Below are positions 39,415 to 48,913 of a DNA stretch of 53,264 nt, piece after piece. The position numbers and the translations under genes are program-made. The notes under the pieces are model-generated. The model worked only from the letters and a program-made list of their open reading frames with translations, was not told the DNA's origin and made no database searches. Within the stretch, counting starts at the first letter, position 1. Each line of letters starts with the position of its first letter. Source of the DNA: a virus; IMG/VR virus record IMGVR_UViG_3300044940_000352, positions 1-53,264 of that record; one strand, given 5' to 3'.

Positions 39415-41177
39415 TGCAATACTCAACTATTGATCCGAATAAACTAATATATGTAGCCGGAGTTGAAGCTTTAAAAGAATATAACGAAGGTAAAAGAGTA
39501 AGAGTTTCAAATAGTCGTGTAAAGCTTACTGTATCTCCGTTCTTACCACCCTTTGTTCCAGTTGAAATTTTAGGGGCTGATGTTTCCGGTTTAATAACTA
39601 GCGTGTCTTGGGATAAAAGTATATCCGCACCAGCGGGTAGTTTTTCAGTAACTATGGTTAATGATAAAGCTAAAATAAAAAAAATTGGTTTAGGTTTTCC
39701 TTTAGCAAATATCTGGGATCAATTTGGAGCTTCTCTCTTAGATATTTTTAAACCTATGACTATGGCTAAATTAGATATTGACGGTTATCATATAATGACG
39801 GGTTTTGTAGAGTCAGTCATAAAAAATACAAATGCTGAGGGACAAGAAACGGTAACAGTAAACTATAGTGAATTAGGCGAACTTTACAATAGACAAATAG
39901 GAAATTTATATCAAAATTTTGATTTATTAAGTGATGATAAAAAAAGTTTTATATTTGGCGATCCAAATAAAACCATGCACACTGCAATAACGTTAAAGCA
40001 AATGACTCTTGCACAAGCTTTTAGTATTTTAACAAATTCTTTTTTATCAAGTACTTTAAATTATGGCGTGTTAGGTTTTCCACCTTACTTTAAGTGGTCA
40101 GATAACGGAACTCTACCGTTTAGATTTATTTCGGCACCGGCTCCACTAGGTGGTATAGCAAATAATTCTTTTTTAAATAGTACTCCGGCAGATTTTGCAA
40201 TAACCCCAAATGATTTTGGTATGACTTTTTGGGACTGGGTAACCAGAATATGCCCGTCTCCCTGGATGGAATGCTTTACAGAATCAGGTGGTCGGACAAT
40301 AAACACTGGAAGAGTTAGTGATGTTTCCAGTCAAGGAACTGATGTTAGTAGTATATTTAATAATAGTACAATAAATATTCCAAAGTTTAATATAACCCCA
40401 ATGCTACCTGGATTATGCTATTTAGTTGTTAGATCCACACCTTTTGACAATCCAATCACAGGATACAATCCGTATCAATATGTAAACTATAATGCAAGTA
40501 ATGGAGTTTTGGATTTAATCATATCGGGTGATTTTGTAGTAGTAACCGATTATGATGTTATTAGTAAATCGCTGGGTAATTCACAAGAGAATCAATATAC
40601 AGCCTTTAAAGTAAATTCTTCTAAAGGATCAAATACAAATGTTATTTCCGGTTTTGGTAGACCTATTTTTAGTAGAGGGGGTTTTCTACCAATCATGCCT
40701 GGTGGTCAGCGAACTTACGGTAACAGATATATGGAAAAAGATATAAACGTTACTAGCTTAAATAATACTGGTTTTGTCGGACAAATTTTAAATGATAAAA
40801 CAAATACAATAATTAATCCCACTAATCCTTATTTTAACACTTATGTGGCGAGTACGTATTTGCAAGCGTGGTATAGAAATGCTTCTAAGTTTAGAGAAGG
40901 ATCAATAACAACCAGAATGATTCCATACGCTCGCCCGGGTATGATGTTTTTATATCTTGATCCAAAAAACGGTAAGTCAGACGATCAAAGAGAAAATGGA
41001 ACTTATTATATAGATTCTTTGGCTGGTAACTGGACTTATGGAGAGACAGATTCTATGCAATTTTCTTTAACTCGTGGAACGCCTTTACCATTTGATGCAA
41101 CGAGTTTATCTTTACTCTTACTTGACTGGGAGCTTACAAGTTACCCAGGAATTAATAATGGATTAGTGGATGGATAA
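39414..41177 (+). CDS. Baseplate hub protein (gp27/gpD-like)
   Basis: A 587-aa protein. The N-terminal half shows a hub pattern: ISGLITSVSWDKSISAPAGS, a beta segment with FSVTMVNDKAKIKK and GYHIMTGFVESV, and VTVNYSELGELYNRQIGN. A long middle region is beta-rich. It directly follows the tape measure and is followed by a spike. Function is assigned from fold pattern and order. Confidence 0.65.
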   Translation: MQYSTIDPNKLIYVAGVEALKEYNEGKRVRVSNSRVKLTVSPFLPPFVPVEILGADVSGLITSVSWDKSISAPAGSFSVTMVNDKAKIKKIGLGFPLANIWDQFGASLLDIFKPMTMAKLDIDGYHIMTGFVESVIKNTNAEGQETVTVNYSELGELYNRQIGNLYQNFDLLSDDKKSFIFGDPNKTMHTAITLKQMTLAQAFSILTNSFLSSTLNYGVLGFPPYFKWSDNGTLPFRFISAPAPLGGIANNSFLNSTPADFAITPNDFGMTFWDWVTRICPSPWMECFTESGGRTINTGRVSDVSSQGTDVSSIFNNSTINIPKFNITPMLPGLCYLVVRSTPFDNPITGYNPYQYVNYNASNGVLDLIISGDFVVVTDYDVISKSLGNSQENQYTAFKVNSSKGSNTNVISGFGRPIFSRGGFLPIMPGGQRTYGNRYMEKDINVTSLNNTGFVGQILNDKTNTIINPTNPYFNTYVASTYLQAWYRNASKFREGSITTRMIPYARPGMMFLYLDPKNGKSDDQRENGTYYIDSLAGNWTYGETDSMQFSLTRGTPLPFDATSLSLLLLDWELTSYPGINNGLVDG

Positions 41178-42069
41178 AATGAAAAAAGCAATAAAAGGAA
41201 GAGTTAATAAAGATCACCAAACAGGACAAAGAGATAGCTCATTAAGACAGGCTTATTTAGAAAATATAAATCAATCTAATGCTATTCGAGTAGGGTATAT
41301 AAAATCCGTTCAAAGTGAACCTTTAAATGTAAACACCAGAGTATCCATCGGTGCTTATTTTACTAATATGGAATTTACAAATGTTCCTTTTCCGGGTATG
41401 TCAGTTTCCACGGATCAATCAGGCAAATTAGGTGTAAACGTTGTCGGATTGCACGGTTTTTACGAGGGTGCGGTAGAAGGAAAGATGGTCGCTTATGGAT
41501 TTATAGACGGCAATAATCAAAATCCTATTGTTCTTAATTCATATCCATATATTGCCAAAACCCAACCGGGAACAGATGAAAATTATATATCGCCGTTAAG
41601 TAAAAAAAACTTTGATTCACAAGACGTTTTCATGGCTCATTTTACTGGAAGTTATATAGTATTAAATTCTAAACTTCCAGTTCCAGGAACTATTCAAGTT
41701 TTTTCAAAAGGTCGTTTATTAGTAGAATCTGAAATTGATATAAGTATTAAATCCAGAACAAATATTGATATAGAGTCTAATGCGGAAGTTAATATTAAAG
41801 GTGCCTCTATTAATTTGGAAACTATCGATGGTCATAAACTATCTTTAAGTCCTTTAGGTTTAAAATTAGAAGATCCTTTAGGTAATGAGTTTGAATTTAG
41901 TTTAGGAGAAGCTAAATTTAATATGACTGGTATTACAACTAAAATTGGAGCGTACGGATTAATATCCGACACAGACATAGTTGGAGGTGATCTAGCGATT
42001 CCAATATCTTTATTGACTCATAAACATTTAGGTAATTTAGGCTTTCCGACTGGAAGTTCAATTCCGTAA
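41170..42069 (+). CDS. Baseplate spike (OB fold plus beta-helix, gpV-like)
   Basis: A 299-aa protein. An OB-fold-like N-terminal domain (RVGYIKSVQSEPLNVNTRVS, then GVNVVGLHGFYEGAVEGKMV) is followed by a repetitive beta region (IDISIKSRTNIDIESNAEVN, then INLETIDGHKLSLSPLGLKL) that suggests a triple beta-helix. It ends with THKHLGNLGFPTG. Membrane-puncturing spikes have this architecture. An ATG at 41179 is an alternative start. Confidence 0.7.
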   Translation: MDKMKKAIKGRVNKDHQTGQRDSSLRQAYLENINQSNAIRVGYIKSVQSEPLNVNTRVSIGAYFTNMEFTNVPFPGMSVSTDQSGKLGVNVVGLHGFYEGAVEGKMVAYGFIDGNNQNPIVLNSYPYIAKTQPGTDENYISPLSKKNFDSQDVFMAHFTGSYIVLNSKLPVPGTIQVFSKGRLLVESEIDISIKSRTNIDIESNAEVNIKGASINLETIDGHKLSLSPLGLKLEDPLGNEFEFSLGEAKFNMTGITTKIGAYGLISDTDIVGGDLAIPISLLTHKHLGNLGFPTGSSIP

Positions 42070-42084
42070 AAGAGGTAATAAAAA

Positions 42085-42360
42085 ATGTCATTAATAAATA
42101 ACTTACCACAAGCAAAAATTAATTTAAAAAATGATTTATTAAGTTTTTTTAATTCAAATAATATTCCAAAAACTACTGAGGAAGCTAGTGAACAATTAGC
42201 AGAAATCATAATGGATAACGTGTATAATTATATAATAACTGCAAAAGTTAAAATTCCTTCCTTAACTGCGAATGTTAGCGTGCCAAATGTAGAGCCGGGT
42301 AGTGCGACAAGAAATGGTTCTGGAAGTACATTAGCAAGTGATACAGGAGAATTAGAATAA
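42085..42360 (+). CDS. Small baseplate-associated protein
   Basis: A 91-aa protein after the spike with AGAGGTAA upstream. A helical first half (EEASEQLAEIIMDNVYNYI) leads to TAKVKIPSLTANVSVPN, the layout seen in small proteins that follow phage spikes, then a Gly/Ser-rich end. Function unknown. Confidence 0.5.
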   Translation: MSLINNLPQAKINLKNDLLSFFNSNNIPKTTEEASEQLAEIIMDNVYNYIITAKVKIPSLTANVSVPNVEPGSATRNGSGSTLASDTGELE

Positions 42361-43181
42361 TGTCTATTCAACAATTATTTAAAGCTATCGGAGTAGCTTA
42401 TGAACCAACTAACGCTTACTCTTTTGAGTTTAGAACTTCTAAGGGTGGATTTATCACGGAAGTTTTTATGTTACTTCCACCAGAGTCTTATGAGGTCACA
42501 GAACCAACTAGATCAACTTTAACAAAAACTATCGGAGGCGGGTATCTTAAAGATTTTGGAAATGATTTTAAAGAAATTAATATTAGAGGTAGTTCTCATT
42601 TTTTTTATTTGGGTAGTCCATCTAATAAAGGTGAGTCGTTTACTAGAAGAGATGATTTCATAAATGGTTATGAGGAGTTTATGAAATTAAGATTTTTAAT
42701 TTCAAGATATAGAGACTATACATTGACTCCTGGTGGGAATCTTGGTAGGTTAGTAGTTCCTACAATATTTGGTTCTAATAATTCTCTTTTTCCAGTTCTT
42801 GCTTTAGCAAATAAAGTACGAACTAATCTAATTCAAAATAAAAATGCGACTTATGATGAAATAGAATTAATTTGGCATAATTATGATGACGACGATCATT
42901 TTAAAGTTAGAGTTGCAAATTTCCAATCAAGTAGAAGTAAAGAAGATCCTTTTTCTGTAAATTTTAATATCGTTTTAGAAGCTTATGAAATTGATGCAAA
43001 CAGATCGGGATTTTCTAATGTCCCCGTATCCAGGAGAAAAAAATCGTCTGTTAAAGAACAAGCTAGAAAAATTTATTTATACTCTGGAACTTTATCTACT
43101 GAAACCGCTCCTGATGTTTTACCGGTTCAGACTATAAATGGATTAAATACGGTTACAGCTATACCACCAGGAGGAAATTGA
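42360..43181 (+). CDS. Putative baseplate/tail protein
   Basis: A 273-aa protein between the spike and the LysM gene. The region RSTLTKTIGGGYLKDFGNDF, then EINIRGSSHF resembles phage tail-tube initiator or baseplate proteins by eye. A short acidic patch (HNYDDDDHF) may bind metal. Assigned from position; family not recognised with certainty. Confidence 0.5.
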   Translation: MSIQQLFKAIGVAYEPTNAYSFEFRTSKGGFITEVFMLLPPESYEVTEPTRSTLTKTIGGGYLKDFGNDFKEINIRGSSHFFYLGSPSNKGESFTRRDDFINGYEEFMKLRFLISRYRDYTLTPGGNLGRLVVPTIFGSNNSLFPVLALANKVRTNLIQNKNATYDEIELIWHNYDDDDHFKVRVANFQSSRSKEDPFSVNFNIVLEAYEIDANRSGFSNVPVSRRKKSSVKEQARKIYLYSGTLSTETAPDVLPVQTINGLNTVTAIPPGGN

Positions 43182-43182
43182 T

Positions 43183-44286
43183 ATGAATTTACCAATTTCA
43201 TTTAGACAAAATCAATCAATTTTAACCTTATCAAAGAGATTACAAAATTTAAGATCGGCTTTTGCTTTAGCAATTTCTGAAATTCAAGCAAATATAAAAA
43301 CAGTTCAAATTGCACTTGGAACCCTCCCTAGTGATTTAATAAATACAATAAAAATCTTAACAAAAGAGATAGAAACAAGTTTTATTCCAGTAGAAGAGTT
43401 TCCAGATTTTGAGTTAGGTCTAGTCTCTCTCTCAGATTTTGTACCGGATGATGTTTTAAGATTTTACAATGGTATAAGGCAATTAGAACTTGCATATAGT
43501 CAGTTAGTTGCCTTACAAATAGTAAATCAAAAACTTCCTGTAAAAAATGCAAATCCTGGGAACGTAGAAAGTGATGTTTATTTTAAAACTTTATCGGATC
43601 GAGAGTTTGGAGGAGTTGGGGGCTATGCAAATCCTACAATCGAAATAGAACAAAATTACTCTTATTACAAGATTTTACAAAATGATACTCTTCCGGATAT
43701 AGCCAGAAAAGTATATAACGGTGATTATACAAAATGGGTATTAATAGCGGAAGCAAACAATATAACAGAAAACGATTTAATATCCAAAAATTTTATTGGT
43801 CAGACGTTACGAATTCCAAATGATGAAGGAGCGTTTTTACAGACTCCGGAAAATCAAGTAGATGAAAAACCACCAATAGAATTTAATGATAAAAATTTAG
43901 AAAAATACTTATACGGTTCTGATTTAAAAATAAAAAATAAAAAACTACAAATATCTGGGAATGGCGATTTAGATAAAGTTATTGGAGTAGATTGTTTAAT
44001 TCAAAATTTGCAATCAAATATTCAAATTCCTTTGGGCGGATTAAATCCGATGCAACCGGGTTTAGGAGTTGAAAAATTAGATGACACTAAACAATCTTTA
44101 TTTATTGTTCAATTAGATCGATACCTTTCGCAGATCGAGGGACAGTTAGAACGAGACCCAAGGGTTTTAAGTGCAACGATTGATAGACGAGAATTAGAAA
44201 ATAGACAAGACACTCTAATAGCACCTGTAATAGTCACTCCGATAGGTGGACAATCAAGACCTATTAGAACAAATTTGGAGTTTTAA
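43183..44286 (+). CDS. LysM-domain baseplate protein
   Basis: A 367-aa protein. Residues about 160-213 form a LysM domain (YSYYKILQNDTLPDIARKVY, then WVLIAEANNI and FIGQTLRIPN). In contractile tails such proteins (gp53/gpX-like) stabilise the hub or contact peptidoglycan. A helical N-terminus and a C-terminal region with QIEGQLERDPRVLSA complete it. Confidence 0.7.
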   Translation: MNLPISFRQNQSILTLSKRLQNLRSAFALAISEIQANIKTVQIALGTLPSDLINTIKILTKEIETSFIPVEEFPDFELGLVSLSDFVPDDVLRFYNGIRQLELAYSQLVALQIVNQKLPVKNANPGNVESDVYFKTLSDREFGGVGGYANPTIEIEQNYSYYKILQNDTLPDIARKVYNGDYTKWVLIAEANNITENDLISKNFIGQTLRIPNDEGAFLQTPENQVDEKPPIEFNDKNLEKYLYGSDLKIKNKKLQISGNGDLDKVIGVDCLIQNLQSNIQIPLGGLNPMQPGLGVEKLDDTKQSLFIVQLDRYLSQIEGQLERDPRVLSATIDRRELENRQDTLIAPVIVTPIGGQSRPIRTNLEF

Positions 44287-44288
44287 AA

Positions 44289-45701
44289 ATGGCTGAAATT
44301 TTAAGAGTACTTACCCCTGAGCAAATTGCAAAACTTGGTCGAGATTATATTGTTAGTAAAAATTCGCAAATAACAAATTTTAACGATGGTTCAGCTATTC
44401 AATCAATACTAGAGGCAATCGGTTTAATTGAAAGTACAACAGGAGCTTCTTATTTAGAAGCATTAAAAAAAGCTATCCCAGTTGCTTTATATGATGGTTT
44501 AAAATTTAATAGGAAGGGGGCTACAAATGCAAACGGTTTTGTAAGAATTTATAGAATTCCTAAATTTACATTAGAATACACTGGAACAGAACCATTTTGT
44601 AATTTATCCATTAATTCAAATTCATTAGTTACTAATACTGGAAATGTTTTAGATGACTTAAATATAGACTTAAATGTTTTTAATACTATTCAAAGTTTAG
44701 TTGCAGAAATAAATAATAATCCAAAATATAATGCTACTGTTATTCCAGGAAATGAATTAAATCAATCAAACAATTTATTTCCTTTTATTAATTTAGATAT
44801 AAAACCTTTGTTTAATTTTCAAAATAATCCAGGAGTTGGAATTTTGACTAATTCAGATTTAGAAATTACAATTCCTACTACTACTAGTTTTATCATTGAT
44901 TCTCAAATATATCAAACAGTGGAACCCGGATTTATACCAGATGGATTAGATACAAGTAACCCAATATCTATTAATTCGAATACAACTGGAAGTATAAATA
45001 ATAAATCATCTTTTGCTTTAGATACATTTAATGGAAAAGGTGCAATTACTTCTTCTATTATAGGCGGAGTTGTTTATGCAATAAATGATGTTTCTATTTC
45101 TGGGGGCACCGAAGAAGAGTCAGACGATGACAGAGCTTTACGTTTTCAAATAACAGTAAATGGATTGAACGGCGGTACTAACTTTAACATTCAAGCCAAA
45201 ATATTAGAAATTCCACAAATAAGATCGGTTGCGATATTAGAAAGAACCCCGTTACCCGGAACAAATACAATAGTTGCGGACAGAGGAGATGGGACTCTTA
45301 CATTAGAAGATATTAATGCAATGAAATTAAAAATTGAAGGTGATCCAAACGATATTGCAAATAATCCGGGAGTTGGAGTAGCGGGAATGAATTACAATTA
45401 TGCACCCCCGGTTGTTGTGCCTCTTCCGGTAACAATAACAGTTATTAGAAAAGGTATTTTATCTGATTCACAAGAAATATTAAATGCAGTAAGAAATGCT
45501 ATATCTAATTATATAAATACTCGAAGATTAGGTGTAGAAGTAGTAGCAAATGAGATCGAAGCCTTAGCGTTATTTGCTCATCCATCGGTGTACGACGTGA
45601 ACTTAGTAACGCCAAATACAAATGTTATTCCAAACACAAATGAAGTTTTAAGAGTTGGCATATTTTCAGCCCCATTAGTTTTAAATTTGGTGACTATATG
45701 A
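44289..45701 (+). CDS. Baseplate J-like wedge protein
   Basis: A 470-aa protein. The conserved baseplate J core is clear: SGGTEEESDDDRALRFQITV (about residues 273-292), then IPQIRSVAILERTP and a C-terminal VPLPVTITVIRKG region. J-like proteins build the inner wedge. The neighbours are LysM and an I-like gene, as in P2/Mu. Confidence 0.82.
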   Translation: MAEILRVLTPEQIAKLGRDYIVSKNSQITNFNDGSAIQSILEAIGLIESTTGASYLEALKKAIPVALYDGLKFNRKGATNANGFVRIYRIPKFTLEYTGTEPFCNLSINSNSLVTNTGNVLDDLNIDLNVFNTIQSLVAEINNNPKYNATVIPGNELNQSNNLFPFINLDIKPLFNFQNNPGVGILTNSDLEITIPTTTSFIIDSQIYQTVEPGFIPDGLDTSNPISINSNTTGSINNKSSFALDTFNGKGAITSSIIGGVVYAINDVSISGGTEEESDDDRALRFQITVNGLNGGTNFNIQAKILEIPQIRSVAILERTPLPGTNTIVADRGDGTLTLEDINAMKLKIEGDPNDIANNPGVGVAGMNYNYAPPVVVPLPVTITVIRKGILSDSQEILNAVRNAISNYINTRRLGVEVVANEIEALALFAHPSVYDVNLVTPNTNVIPNTNEVLRVGIFSAPLVLNLVTI

Positions 45702-46351
45702 ATAACATAGCAGATCAAGTTAGTAAATATTTAGAATCTATACTAAATGTCGAAGACAATTTATTTAAAATTTTATTAGCCGATACAGAATCAAATTATG
45801 ATCCTATTATTCTAACCCCAAACAATTATAATATTGGTATGCTTTCAAATTTTTTAGAATGGAATAGACAGCTAACAATTTCTTTATTAAAACAAATTGT
45901 AATAACAAGTGCGACTGGAAAATTTATAGATTTTATATTACATAAACACTGTGATATTGTTAGGCTAGAAAATGAATCAGATGAGGACTACAAAACCAGA
46001 GCTTCTAACTATATAATAGCCCCAAAAATATCACCCGCTTCCATAATTCATTACACTAAAAAATTTTCCCGTCCAGGTATTCCTAAGATATTTTCTGGGT
46101 CATTGGATTCCGCTTTTTCTGATGTTTGTTTTGCGAGTTATTACAATAAAACTATAATTAATGATCCAAATTCAGTTTACAATCAATGGAATATTGTTCC
46201 AGCCATAACAAGATCAGTTGCCTCATCTGTTTATTTTTTTACTTTAGAATTAGAGAACTTAACGTCTGGTGAGATACCCGAGTTAATTGATACTGTAAAC
46301 AGATGGAAAGCAAGTGGAATAGATTATGAGGTAAGGGTAGTATATCAATGA
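45698..46351 (+). CDS. Baseplate wedge protein (gpI-like)
   Basis: A 217-aa protein coupled by ATGA to the J-like gene. TGKFIDFILHKHCDIVRLEN and ESDEDYKTRASNYI share the start pattern of J/I wedge proteins. The C-terminal part is an alpha/beta segment. It precedes the fibre gene, which matches the J-I-fibre order. Confidence 0.6.
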   Translation: MNNIADQVSKYLESILNVEDNLFKILLADTESNYDPIILTPNNYNIGMLSNFLEWNRQLTISLLKQIVITSATGKFIDFILHKHCDIVRLENESDEDYKTRASNYIIAPKISPASIIHYTKKFSRPGIPKIFSGSLDSAFSDVCFASYYNKTIINDPNSVYNQWNIVPAITRSVASSVYFFTLELENLTSGEIPELIDTVNRWKASGIDYEVRVVYQ

Positions 46352-48489
46352 ACCAAAACATAAGATTTTTAAATCAAAGTGATAAAGCAAGAATTGAGCA
46401 TGATTTAGTTTTATCAAGAATCGGCGAATTGCAGTATGATATTGCAAATAAACTAACAAGACTTTTATTTATGAAATTTCAAGGACAACCAAATGCAAAA
46501 GTAGCAGTCTTTGAAGGATTAGACGCTACTCCTGGAACGGGGCTTTCAGTTGAATTAAGTTTTCCAGCTTCCATTGCTCAAAGAATCGGAGATCAATTAT
46601 TAGTTGCCTATGATATAAACAATCAATCAAATTTAAAATCGTTTACTTTGGATACGGCTGATTTAACTAATCCAAGAGTAGACTCTATTTATATGCGAGT
46701 GAATAGAAGATTAAGATTTAATGATGAATCAGTGGATATTATTAATCCATTAAATGGGAATATAACACAAGAAACAAGAGATCGAGATAAAGAAATATAT
46801 TTACAGTTCGCAGTGTCAGAGGGAATTCCAGACCCATCCCCAGTTCCCGTTAATTTATCTATTGGAGATAGTGAGTACGCAAATGTAATTGGAACAGTAG
46901 ATTTAAGTTCCCCTATTGATTTATCTGAAAAATATTTACTTTATTTTACAGTAGGAGATGGAAATAATTTTGTTACAGTAGATTGTAGAGGAAATAATCC
47001 AAGTGCCACCACTGGAACAGAAATAGTCTCAGCTATTAATAGTGCGGGTTTTGGAAATATCGCTGATTTAGTTGGTAACTTTTTAAGAATTAGAGATTTA
47101 ACAGGTATAAATTGGAATTCTCGTTTAATATTTAAACAACCAAAAATGGTTATGAATTCCGGAATAACAGAAATTTTAGGATTGTCAACCGTTCCAGGTT
47201 TTTCTTTCTCATATCGGGGTGAAAATGAATGGTGTAAGGTTTGTGAAATTTTTATTCCGTCAAATGCTACAAGTCTTTCACCCGCAAATATTCGTAGTAG
47301 ATTTGAAAAAGATTTAGAGTGGCAAACAGAGGCTAACACTTTATTAAATTACAATTCGTACGAATCTCATAGATTAGATTCCGTTATGGATCACCCACCC
47401 GGTAGTGTATTTTTATTTCATTTAGCCCCGGAAGTTTCAGCTTTTTTAAGTTCTAAAACAACTAAATTTGAAAAACCTTACCAAGAATTGTATATTAATC
47501 CCATTGATCCGGGGGATCGGAGGCGATACTCGATTTCAAACGCTTTGGAACTGGGACTAAATACCGAAATGGTGTCTAGTATTGGATCGAGTTTGACTAA
47601 TCCACTAATAGAGCAAGCCTTTCCTTTGAGTAGATTGGATGCTAGACAAGAAGTAACTAGCGGAAATTATAGTTTGCTAACTTCCCTTTCGGAAAATACA
47701 AGTGATAAAATAAATTTTACGCCTACTACTGGTTTATTGTTTTCAGGTAGACAACAGCGTATGGGATTTTATTTAAAATCAATAGGTAGTGGATATACAA
47801 ATATTAGAATTATTTTGCACGATCAATTTGATAACTTGCTTTCCAGTGCGTCAATTCCTATTGCCTCTTTGTCAGATAACGGTGGTAATGGTCTTTGGAA
47901 TTATGCTGATTTACCTTTTGTACTAGATGAAAATGAAAACTATCACTATCATATTTTTGTCGAAGGATTTACAACTGGGAGTACTCCGGTGATTGGTGCA
48001 AACGGAAGCGGTTTAATTGCATTCAGAGAGCTTTATAAACCATTAGGAGGACTGTATGGATCAGTTTCAGAGCTTGATGTTTTTGTTCCATATAACCAAA
48101 ATTTAGAAAGAATAGTGCCTATTGCAGTTGCATCCGATGATTTAATAACTGTTCCCGGTACAGGATATGCTTCCGAAAATGGTTTTGGGATCATGGGAAC
48201 AAGTTACGATTTAACTGATTTAAGTGAATTTAATCTTGCAAATTACAATGATTATTTTATTGTAAACTTAATTCAAGGAATTGTAAAAGTGCCTTCTATT
48301 TTTGCGTCTCAGAGATTGTATGGAACATTTAATATGCGACAAACATTAGAGAACGTAACCACTAAAGGTATTTTTCGAGATATTCCAATTTCAGAAAGAG
48401 GAATTGCAAAAGGTAATATAAATTTGGAAGATTCTTTAATAAACAATGAATCATTTATTTCTACTCAAAAAATTAAAAGGTATTGGTAA
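46348..48489 (+). CDS. Tail fibre / distal wedge protein
   Basis: A 713-aa beta-rich protein following the I-like gene. It begins with a helical attachment region (LNQSDKARIEHDLVLSRIGE), followed by many Asn/Gly/Ser-rich beta strands. No catalytic motif. Location and composition suggest a fibre or fibre-connecting protein. The ATGA overlap couples it to the wedge. Confidence 0.55.
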   Translation: MNQNIRFLNQSDKARIEHDLVLSRIGELQYDIANKLTRLLFMKFQGQPNAKVAVFEGLDATPGTGLSVELSFPASIAQRIGDQLLVAYDINNQSNLKSFTLDTADLTNPRVDSIYMRVNRRLRFNDESVDIINPLNGNITQETRDRDKEIYLQFAVSEGIPDPSPVPVNLSIGDSEYANVIGTVDLSSPIDLSEKYLLYFTVGDGNNFVTVDCRGNNPSATTGTEIVSAINSAGFGNIADLVGNFLRIRDLTGINWNSRLIFKQPKMVMNSGITEILGLSTVPGFSFSYRGENEWCKVCEIFIPSNATSLSPANIRSRFEKDLEWQTEANTLLNYNSYESHRLDSVMDHPPGSVFLFHLAPEVSAFLSSKTTKFEKPYQELYINPIDPGDRRRYSISNALELGLNTEMVSSIGSSLTNPLIEQAFPLSRLDARQEVTSGNYSLLTSLSENTSDKINFTPTTGLLFSGRQQRMGFYLKSIGSGYTNIRIILHDQFDNLLSSASIPIASLSDNGGNGLWNYADLPFVLDENENYHYHIFVEGFTTGSTPVIGANGSGLIAFRELYKPLGGLYGSVSELDVFVPYNQNLERIVPIAVASDDLITVPGTGYASENGFGIMGTSYDLTDLSEFNLANYNDYFIVNLIQGIVKVPSIFASQRLYGTFNMRQTLENVTTKGIFRDIPISERGIAKGNINLEDSLINNESFISTQKIKRYW

Positions 48490-48495
48490 CAAATA

Positions 48496-48912
48496 ATGGC
48501 AAGAGATGTAAATTTCGCAAGTAAAGTCGTTAATGGCAGTGTAGTTTTTAATCAAGCTAGTCAACAAAACACAAGTTTGACGGGGTCTGGAACATTAAAT
48601 ACAGATATTTTTACTTTGTATTCAAGTGATATAAACGGCAACGGAACTAAAATTAAAAAAATTACAGTTTCTCAAATAGCTAGTTGTTCTGGAACTGAGG
48701 TTAGATTTTTTACTGGTAACGGTTCAAATAGAAGATTAAAGTTTACAATATACTTACCCCCAAAAGGTCTTTCTTCTAATGAAGCTACTCCAATATTTGA
48801 AAGATTTCCGGATATTGATCTTATCCCGGGAGATTCTTTATTTGTTTCGATTTCGTCTATTAGTGCTAATGCGAATCATTGTCATGTAACTATGGAAGGT
48901 GGAGATTATTAA
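48496..48912 (+). CDS. Small beta-rich tail protein
   Basis: A 138-aa protein between two fibre genes. The pattern (SGTEVRFFTGNGSNRRLKFT, then IDLIPGDSLFVSISSISANA) is a small beta sandwich. It could be a fibre connector or chaperone. It has no clear family. Confidence 0.5.
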   Translation: MARDVNFASKVVNGSVVFNQASQQNTSLTGSGTLNTDIFTLYSSDINGNGTKIKKITVSQIASCSGTEVRFFTGNGSNRRLKFTIYLPPKGLSSNEATPIFERFPDIDLIPGDSLFVSISSISANANHCHVTMEGGDY

Positions 48913-48913
48913 T

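Noticed and set aside
42174-42215. Second hammerhead-like string (CTGAGGA ... GAAA)
   Set aside because: Lies in a coding region, the first base pair of stem II is missing and no cleavage triplet or stem I partner was found.
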